Part shown: positions 58,355-64,000 of the stretch, piece after piece
Layout of the letters: each line of letters starts with the position of its first letter
Numbering within the stretch: position 1 is the first letter of the stretch
NCBI RefSeq assembly: GCF_019774615.1
Contig: NZ_CP081496.1
Span: 1,054,001-1,118,000 of the forward strand
DNA from: Streptomyces sp. BHT-5-2
GTDB lineage: Bacteria > Actinomycetota > Actinomycetes > Streptomycetales > Streptomycetaceae
Direction of reading: 5' to 3'
Length of the DNA stretch: 64,000 bases
The notes under the pieces: model-generated
Databases searched by the model: none
What the model saw: the letters and a program-made list of their open reading frames with translations, nothing else
Told to the model about the DNA's origin: nothing
Program-made: the position numbers and the translations under genes

Positions 58355-59410
58355 TTGCCGTCTCGAACCGACCAGCGCGCCGGCCTCGCCTACGGCGTCG
58401 CCGCCTACACCATGTGGGGCCTGCTGCCGCTGTACTGGCACCTGCTGGACGCCGCCGCACCGTCCGAGATCCTGGCCCACCGCATGCTGTGGTCGCTGCC
58501 GGTCGCGCTGGTCATCCTGGCCGTGCTGCGCCGCTGGTCCTGGATACGCCCGCTGCTGCTGCGGCAGCCAGGGGGTCCCCCCGGCGTTGGCTGGGGGAGG
58601 CTCGGACTGGTCCTGATCTGCGCCACGGTGATCTCGCTGAACTGGTTCCTCTACATCTGGGCGGTCAACGCCGGGCACGTCCTGGAAGCCTCGCTGGGGT
58701 ACTTCATCAACCCTCTGGTGAGCATCGCGTTCGGGGTGCTGGTGCTGCGCGAGCGGCTGCGGCCGCTGCAGTGGGCCGCGGTGGGCGTCGGCGCCCTGGC
58801 CGTCGTCGTGATGACCGTCGCCTACGGGCGGATGCCCTGGATCGCCCTCGGGCTGGCCCTGTCGTTCGCCACCTACGGGCTGGTGAAGAAGGGCATCGGA
58901 CTCGACGGCATCGAGGGCTTCAGCGCCGAGACCGCCCTGCAGGCGCTGCCGGCGCTGGGTTTTCTGATCTACCTCGGGGTGCACGGCGAGTCCGCCTTCG
59001 TCACCGGCGGGACGGGGCAGGCGCTGCTGCTCGCGGCCTGCGGCATCGCGACCGCGGTGCCGCTGATCTGCTTCGGCGCCTCGGCGGTGCGGCTGCCGCT
59101 GACCACCCTCGGGATGTTGCAGTACCTGGCGCCGACCTTCCAGTTCCTGCTGGGCCTGACGGTCTTCCACGAGGAGATGCCGCCGGAGCGCTGGGCGGGC
59201 TTCGCGCTGGTGTGGGCGGCGCTGGCCGTGCTGACCTGGGACGCGCTGCGGACCGCCCGGCGGGCGCGGAGCGAGCTGGCCGCCGCCGGGGCGCGGGCCG
59301 GCGAGGCGGCCGCGGCCATGGGGGCACCTCCCTGTTCGAGCGGAGCCGAGAACTTGGGGGCGGCAGCGACGGCGGACCCGGAGGCCGCCCGGGGGCCCGT
59401 CAGGCCGTGA
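58355..59410 (+). CDS. rarD: RarD-type EamA transporter with in-frame repeat insertions
   Basis: A 351-residue protein from a TTG with an AGGAGG site. It has ten hydrophobic helices and RarD hallmarks: GLAYGVAAYTMWGLLPLYW, EILAHRMLWSLP, NWFLYIWAVNAGHVLEASLGYFINPL and LQYLAPTFQFLLGL. A loop QPGGPPGVGWG near residue 70 and the C-terminal tail after residue ~320 are encoded by dispersed palindromic repeats. It overlaps the convergent permease gene by 11 nt. Substrate unknown. Confidence 0.9.
   Translation: MPSRTDQRAGLAYGVAAYTMWGLLPLYWHLLDAAAPSEILAHRMLWSLPVALVILAVLRRWSWIRPLLLRQPGGPPGVGWGRLGLVLICATVISLNWFLYIWAVNAGHVLEASLGYFINPLVSIAFGVLVLRERLRPLQWAAVGVGALAVVVMTVAYGRMPWIALGLALSFATYGLVKKGIGLDGIEGFSAETALQALPALGFLIYLGVHGESAFVTGGTGQALLLAACGIATAVPLICFGASAVRLPLTTLGMLQYLAPTFQFLLGLTVFHEEMPPERWAGFALVWAALAVLTWDALRTARRARSELAAAGARAGEAAAAMGAPPCSSGAENLGAAATADPEAARGPVRP
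58566..58600. repeat. dispersed palindromic repeat inside rarD (first)
   Basis: The stretch AGCCAGGGGGTCCCCCCGGC followed by GTTGGCTGGGGGAG has an AGCCA/TGGCT outer dyad and a GGGGG/CCCCC centre. I know this type of element as very common in Streptomyces intergenic regions. Here it adds an in-frame Pro/Gly loop to the transporter. Confidence 0.65.
59317..59361. repeat. dispersed palindromic repeat at the rarD 3' end (second)
   Basis: The stretch contains TGGGGGCACCTCCC then TTCGAGCGGAGCCGAGAA then CTTGGGGG, matching a dispersed Streptomyces repeat with a CTCGAGCGAAGCCGAG-like core. It encodes the C-terminal MGAPPCSSGAENLG part of the transporter. Confidence 0.7.
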
Positions 59411-60386
59411 TGTCGCGGGTGGTGAACCGCGCCCAGGCCGCCGACCCGAACACCGCCGCGTAGAGCGCCTGGAGGCCGAGGTTCCGCAGGATCCCGTCGA
59501 CGTAGACGGGGTCGCGGAGCAGGTCCGCGAAGGACAGCCAGTAGTGCGGGAAGAGATACGGCTGGACGGCCTGGAGCTGCGGTATGCCGTCCAGGATCTG
59601 GGCGGTGAGCACCAGCCCGACGGTGGTGGCCATCGCGGCGATGCCGCTGTCGGTGAGCGTGGAGACGAACAGGCCGAGGGCCGCCACCCCGAGCAGGGAG
59701 AACGCCACCACGCCCGCCACGGCCAGCGCCCGCAGCAGCCCCTCGCCGAAGGATATGGACGTGCCCGACAGCAGCGTCACCCGGCCCAGCGGGAACAGCA
59801 GCGCACCGGTGACCAGTGCGGAGAGCGCCACGACGAGCGTGCCCGCCAGGCAGAACACCACGACCGTGGCGAACTTGGCGCGCAGCAGGCGGGCGCGGCC
59901 GGCCGGGGCGACGAGGAGGTAGCGCAGCGTCCCGGTGTGCGCCTCGCCGGCGAGGGAGTCGCCGGCGATCACCCCGACGGCCATCGGCAGGAACACCGGC
60001 AGCGTCACGGCGAGGGCGGTGAAGACCAGGAAGAGGCCGTTGCCGGCGATCCCGGCGAGGAACGCCGGGCCGCGGCCGTCGTCGCCCGGGCCGCCGTGCC
60101 GCCCGGTCTGGATCCGGACGGCCACGCCGACCAGCACCGGGACGCCCGCGAGCACGGCCAGCAGCACCAGGGTGCGCCAGCGCCGGAAGGTGACGGCGAT
60201 CTCGCTGCGCAGCAGGTCCGGCGACCACCACGACGCCCGGGAGCGGGACGCGCGGTCCGAGTGGGACGCGTCGGGCGCCTGGGGGGCCGCGGGTGCCTTG
60301 GACGTCCAGGGTCTCCGGGGTGCTCGGGGCGCCCGGGGCCCCTCGGGTGCCGGTTCGGCCGGCGGCCGGCTCTCAGCCCGCGACAT
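59400..60386 (-). CDS. ABC-2 type transporter permease
   Basis: A 328-residue protein with a Pro/Arg-rich cytoplasmic N-terminus of ~60 residues and six hydrophobic segments. The GEAHTGTLRYLLVAPAGRARLLRAKF motif in the first long loop is typical for ABC-2 permeases. It overlaps the ATPase gene upstream by 14 nt and forms an export pump with it. Cargo unknown. Confidence 0.92.
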   Translation of the reverse strand: MSRAESRPPAEPAPEGPRAPRAPRRPWTSKAPAAPQAPDASHSDRASRSRASWWSPDLLRSEIAVTFRRWRTLVLLAVLAGVPVLVGVAVRIQTGRHGGPGDDGRGPAFLAGIAGNGLFLVFTALAVTLPVFLPMAVGVIAGDSLAGEAHTGTLRYLLVAPAGRARLLRAKFATVVVFCLAGTLVVALSALVTGALLFPLGRVTLLSGTSISFGEGLLRALAVAGVVAFSLLGVAALGLFVSTLTDSGIAAMATTVGLVLTAQILDGIPQLQAVQPYLFPHYWLSFADLLRDPVYVDGILRNLGLQALYAAVFGSAAWARFTTRDITA

Positions 60387-61389
60387 CGAATCCCTCCCCG
60401 GTGAGCCGGACGAAGACGTCCTCCAGCGACGGCCGTTCGGTGCCCAGGGCCCGGACCCGGACCCCGGCGCGGACCAGTGCGGCGTTCAGCTCCGCCGGGT
60501 CCGGCGGCGGGCCGTCCGGCGCTGCCGCGGGCAGCTCGCCGGTGACCCGGTCGCCGTCGGCCCGCAGACCGGTCAGCCCGTGCTCCGTCAGGACCCGCAC
60601 CGCGTCGGCCGGATCGGGGGTGGTCACCGCCAGCCGGCCGTGGCCGCCCGGGCCGAGGACCGCGGCGGTGAGGCCGGCGACCGGCCCCTGGGTGACCAGC
60701 CGGCCGCGGGCCATCACCGCGGCGTGCGTGCAGACCTGCTCGATCTCGTCGAGGAGGTGGGAGGAGAGGAAGACGGTGGTGCCGTCCGCCGCCAGCTCCC
60801 GCACCAGGGTGCGGATCTCCCGCATGCCCTGCGGGTCCAGGCCGTTGGTCGGCTCGTCCAGCACCAGCAGCTCGCGGGGCCGGAGCAGGGCGGCGGCCAG
60901 CCCCAGCCGCTGCTTCATGCCGAGGGAGTAGGTGCGCGCCTTCCTGTCCGCCGCGGCTGCCAGGCCCACCCGCGTGAGCGCCCGGCCGACCCGCTCGGTG
61001 CGGGTGCGCGGCTCGGCGGTCGGGTCGGCGGCGTCGAACCGCCGGAGGTTGTCCCGCCCGCTGAGGAAGCCGTAGAGCGCCGGGCCCTCGATGAGTGCGC
61101 CGACCTCGGGGAGCACCTGGCGGGCCGCGCCGGGCATCGGCCGGCCCAGCACCCGCGCCGTGCCGGCGGTCGGCTCGATCAGGCCCATCAGCATCCGGAT
61201 GGTGGTGGTCTTGCCGGAGCCGTTGGGGCCGAGGAAGCCGAAGACGCTGCCACGCGGCACGGCGAGGTCGAGCCCGTCGACGGCGGGGCGGCCGCCGCGG
61301 TACGCCTTGGTCAGCCCCCGGGTCTCGATCACCCGGTGCTCGCCGGCGGGCGCCGCGCTTCCGTCGTCCGCGGCGGGTGGTGGTGACAC
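60373..61389 (-). CDS. ABC transporter ATP-binding protein
   Basis: A 338-residue ATPase from the GTG at 61389 behind GGGGGAG. Walker A is GPNGSGKTTT, the signature is YSLGMKQRLGLAAALL, Walker B is ELLVLDEPTNGLDPQG and the H loop is SSHLLDEIEQ. The C-terminal ~100 residues resemble the regulatory end of DrrA/CcmA-type exporters. An ATG 18 nt upstream is an alternative start. Confidence 0.94.
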   Translation of the reverse strand: MSPPPAADDGSAAPAGEHRVIETRGLTKAYRGGRPAVDGLDLAVPRGSVFGFLGPNGSGKTTTIRMLMGLIEPTAGTARVLGRPMPGAARQVLPEVGALIEGPALYGFLSGRDNLRRFDAADPTAEPRTRTERVGRALTRVGLAAAADRKARTYSLGMKQRLGLAAALLRPRELLVLDEPTNGLDPQGMREIRTLVRELAADGTTVFLSSHLLDEIEQVCTHAAVMARGRLVTQGPVAGLTAAVLGPGGHGRLAVTTPDPADAVRVLTEHGLTGLRADGDRVTGELPAAAPDGPPPDPAELNAALVRAGVRVRALGTERPSLEDVFVRLTGEGFDVAG

Positions 61390-61543
61390 GGTCTCCCCCC
61401 AACTCATGGCGTCCGCCGGCCCGTCGGGGCCGTACGGCCGGGCGCGCGGACCCGCGGGCCGGGCCGCGCCGCTCCCCGGCGGAGGTGCGGCGCGGCCCGG
61501 CCGCCGGCCGTGGCCCCTTGCTTCCGCTGCTTCCGCGCGGCGG

Positions 61544-62809
61544 CTACTTCTTCGCGGCGTCGGCCGCGGCTATCAGCGCCTGCTGGTCGACGGCACCGAC
61601 GTAGACCCTGCCGTCGTCGGTGATCAGGGCGTTGACCAGGCGGGTGCTGAAGACGTGGCCGGAGCCGAACCCACCGGACACCTTGCTGCCCAGGCTGTCC
61701 AGGAACTTGCCGGCGTCGCCCTTGGCGAGCTGGTCCTTGCCGCCGGGACCACCGGGGGCCTTGAGGGCGGCAACGGACGTCCAGCCCTTGCCGAGCACCT
61801 CCAACCCGCCGGCGCCCTTCGGGCCCTGGTGGTCCTTGAAGCCGGGGAGACCACCGAAGCCGTCGAGACCCTTGCGGCCTTCGCCCTTGCCGTGCGCGGC
61901 CCGGTCGCCGTCCACCACCTTGGCGCCCTTGGGCGGGGTGAAGGCGAAGGTGTCCGCGGCCGGACGGGCGAAGTCGACGCGGGTGTAGCCGACGTCGACC
62001 GCGGCCGGGCCGCCGCTCTTCGGGGTGAGGGTGAACTTCAGCGGGACGCCGTTGGCGGCGTCCACCGCGACCCGGATCGAACCGACCGTGGAGGCGGACT
62101 GCTTCGGCTTGATGACGAGCTGGTACGCGTCCCGTCCGGCGACCCTGGCGGTGTCGCCGACGGTCACCGAGGTGGTGTCCCCGGCCGCCTTCAGGACCTC
62201 CTTGGCCAGTTCCTGCGGGGTGGCGTTCTGCAGGCCCTGGGGCACTCCCTCGGGCGCGCCGCGGTGCGTGCCGCGGCGGGCGTCCTTGGGGGCGGTGTGG
62301 TGCACGGCGCTGTTGCTGCCGCTGTCGTACGCCCAGACGTCCTTGCCGTTGTGGACGAGGGTGTAGTCGGCGGACTTGCCGACGATCGAGACCCGCTGCT
62401 TGTCGGGGCCGTCGGCGGCGACCCGCAGGGTGTGCGTGCCGGCCGCCAGCTCGGTCAGCTTGCTCTGCGGCGACGCGGCGGCGCCCGCGCCGTCCCCGCC
62501 CTGTCCGCCGCCGAAGGCTCCGGCGCCCGCGCCGCCCGGCAGGGCGGGCAGGCCGAGGTCGGTGGTGACCTGGACCGTGCCGGACAGCTGCTGGACGTCG
62601 GACTTGGCGATCTTCGCTATCAGGTCCTGGGCGGAGATCTTCGGCAGGTCGGGAGAACCGGATCCGGCGAACGCCGGGACCAACCCGATCGTCGCGGCCG
62701 TCACCCCCGCCACCGCGACCGGCACGGCGTACCGCACCGCCTTACGGCGCCGTGCGGTGCGCCCCCCGTCCCGCTCCTCGGTGACCTCGGTCGGTTCGTT
62801 CCGTGGCAT
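61544..62809 (-). CDS. LolA/RseB-like exported protein
   Basis: A 421-residue protein starting MPRNEPTEVTEERDGGRT behind GGAGG. One membrane segment (AVPVAVAGVTAATIGLVPAFAG, residues 25-46) anchors or exports it. The body carries LolA-like beta-sheet segments (YTLVHNGKDVWAYDSGSNSAVHH, GRDAYQLVIKPKQSASTVGSIRVAVDAANGVPLKFTL). Gly-rich stretches occur near residues 90 and 310. It may carry lipoproteins or lipids, or regulate a sigma factor; neither is shown by the context. Confidence 0.85.
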   Translation of the reverse strand: MPRNEPTEVTEERDGGRTARRRKAVRYAVPVAVAGVTAATIGLVPAFAGSGSPDLPKISAQDLIAKIAKSDVQQLSGTVQVTTDLGLPALPGGAGAGAFGGGQGGDGAGAAASPQSKLTELAAGTHTLRVAADGPDKQRVSIVGKSADYTLVHNGKDVWAYDSGSNSAVHHTAPKDARRGTHRGAPEGVPQGLQNATPQELAKEVLKAAGDTTSVTVGDTARVAGRDAYQLVIKPKQSASTVGSIRVAVDAANGVPLKFTLTPKSGGPAAVDVGYTRVDFARPAADTFAFTPPKGAKVVDGDRAAHGKGEGRKGLDGFGGLPGFKDHQGPKGAGGLEVLGKGWTSVAALKAPGGPGGKDQLAKGDAGKFLDSLGSKVSGGFGSGHVFSTRLVNALITDDGRVYVGAVDQQALIAAADAAKK

Positions 62810-63113
62810 CTGGCCTACCTCCGTCGTGTGCGGCGGTCCTGCGTCGTCCACTTGTCCACCCGCCGGACCATCATGGCCCGCCCCGCCGCCTCGTGGTGCT
62901 TTCCATCTCACCAAATGACGCGGCCTCCGGCGTCAACCCGCAGGGCCAACTCCGCGTACTGCTGAGGGATGACACCCCGCCGCGGATCGGCCGGACCCGT
63001 ACTCCGACGGTCGCACCGCCCCGAGGGGAAGCCCTAGGGCCTGTCGGGGAGACGTGGGGGAAACCCCGGGCCTCCGGCCCCGTCCTCGGCTTCGCCCCGG
63101 CCTCCGGCCCCGC
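62810..63113. other. non-coding gap with short direct repeats
   Basis: The 304-nt gap between the LolA-like gene and the prenyl synthase holds no gene. Close to the synthase stop are two copies of GGCCTCCGGCCCCG (about 63069-63082 and 63100-63113) separated by CGTCCTCGGCTTCGCCCC, able to form GC hairpins; they may end the synthase transcript. Confidence 0.4.
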
Positions 63114-64000
63114 TCAGCGTGCCCGGTGCACCACCGCGTCGCACAGCTCTTCCAGCGCCGTCTTCGCCATGCACGCCGGCAGCGGCGCCAGCGTCGCGCG
63201 GGCGTCCTCGGCGTAGCGCACGGTGTCCCGGCGGGCCTGCTCCAGCGCCGGGTGGGCGCGCAGCCCGGCGAGCGCCTCGGCGTGCCGGGCGTCGTCGGTG
63301 AGGTCGCCGGCCAGCAGCTCGCACAGGGCGCGGTCCTCGGCGGTGCCGGCGCTGCTCTCGGCGAGCGCGCGCAGCCGCAGCACGGGCAGCGTCGCGACAC
63401 CCTCGCGCAGGTCCGTGCCGGGCGTCTTGCCGGACTCGTGCGAGTCGCTGGCGATGTCCAGGACATCGTCGGCCAGCTGGAAGGCGGTGCCCAGCCGCTC
63501 GCCGTACTGGGTGAGGATGTTGACGGTGGTCTCGTCGGCGCCCGACATCATCGCGCCGAAGCGGCAGGCGACGGCCACCAGCGAACCGGTCTTGCCCGCG
63601 AGGACGTCGAGGTAGTGGTCGACGGGGTCGCGGCCGTCGCGCGGTCCGGCGGTCTCCAGGATCTGACCGGTCACCAGGCGCTCGAACGCCTCGGCCTGGA
63701 TCCGGACGGCCTCCGGCCCGAGGTCGGCGAGGATGTGCGAGGCGCGGGCGAAGAGGAAGTCACCGGTCAGCACCGCGACGGAGTTGCCCCAGCGGGCGTT
63801 GGCGCTGGCCACCCCGCGGCGCACACCGGCCTCGTCCATCACGTCGTCGTGGTAGAGCGTCGCCAGGTGCGTGAGCTCCACGACGACGGCCGAGGGCACC
63901 ACACCCGGGCTGTAGGGGTCGCCGAACTGGGCGGCCAGCATCACCAGCAGCGGCCGGAACCGCTTGCCCCCGGCACGCACCAGATGCTGCGCGGCCTCGG
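63114..64000 (-). CDS. polyprenyl diphosphate synthase, 5' end outside the window
   Basis: The visible 295 residues include AGGKRFRPLLVMLAA, the first aspartate-rich motif YHDDVMDEAGVRRG, GDFLFARASHIL and the second motif FQLADDVLDIASD. This is a trans-isoprenyl diphosphate synthase of the long-chain (IspB/HepT) type, probably making the side chain of menaquinone, which fits the complex I genes nearby. The frame is open to the window end, so the true start lies beyond it. Confidence 0.94.
   Translation of the reverse strand, partial: EAAQHLVRAGGKRFRPLLVMLAAQFGDPYSPGVVPSAVVVELTHLATLYHDDVMDEAGVRRGVASANARWGNSVAVLTGDFLFARASHILADLGPEAVRIQAEAFERLVTGQILETAGPRDGRDPVDHYLDVLAGKTGSLVAVACRFGAMMSGADETTVNILTQYGERLGTAFQLADDVLDIASDSHESGKTPGTDLREGVATLPVLRLRALAESSAGTAEDRALCELLAGDLTDDARHAEALAGLRAHPALEQARRDTVRYAEDARATLAPLPACMAKTALEELCDAVVHRAR

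Overview
The window is high-GC DNA from an actinomycete, almost certainly Streptomyces or a close relative. The evidence is very high third-position GC, many GTG and TTG starts behind strong GGAGG sites, actinobacterial ribosomal and RNA polymerase sequences, and a gene order (ribosomal operons, rpoBC, rplJL, rplKA, nusG-secE, murB, rpmG, htpX, a second nuo cluster, korAB) that agrees with the conserved chromosome core of Streptomyces as I remember it. About 60 protein genes and four tRNAs are supported. No insertion sequence, prophage or CRISPR array is visible.

Left part (1-26.8 kb, nearly all on the - strand) is the translation and transcription block. Reading the - strand from right to left it holds tRNA-Trp, secE-nusG, rplK-rplA, a lipoprotein gene, an L10-type leader with attenuator, rplJ-rplL, rpoB-rpoC, a small DUF1707-type membrane protein, the str operon (rpsL-rpsG-fusA-tuf), and the S10 operon running into the spc operon, with rplF cut by the window edge. 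Several rho-independent-type hairpins and promoter-like hexamers mark the unit boundaries.

Middle part (26.9-38 kb) is mixed housekeeping: an aspC-type aminotransferase, an adenosine-deaminase family protein, murB, a MaoC/HadA-type dehydratase pair, rpmG, tRNA-Met, tRNA-Thr and tRNA-Tyr, a degenerate cytosine-deaminase-like amidohydrolase, a nucleotide-binding NmrA/SDR-like protein, yajQ, two small secreted proteins facing each other, a YccF protein and htpX.

Right part (38-64 kb) holds a ten-gene partial complex I operon (nuoA-B-C-H-I-J-K-L-M-N, no nuoD, E, F or G), then a two-gene module of a Pro-rich MinD/EspI-like ATPase and an EccD-like multi-spanning membrane protein with no other type VII secretion genes. 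Next are two paralogous sensor kinases sharing an identical 169-nt block plus one NarL-type regulator, and korAB (2-oxoglutarate:ferredoxin oxidoreductase). The window closes with a rarD-type transporter carrying dispersed palindromic repeats inside its reading frame, an ABC exporter, a LolA/RseB-like protein and a 5'-truncated polyprenyl diphosphate synthase.

The most interesting points are the orphan MinD/EccD-like pair, the N-module-less complex I next to a ferredoxin-reducing enzyme, an unusual NuoC tail with an internal repeat, a natural substitution in the rifampicin region of RpoB, and an amidohydrolase that has lost catalytic residues.
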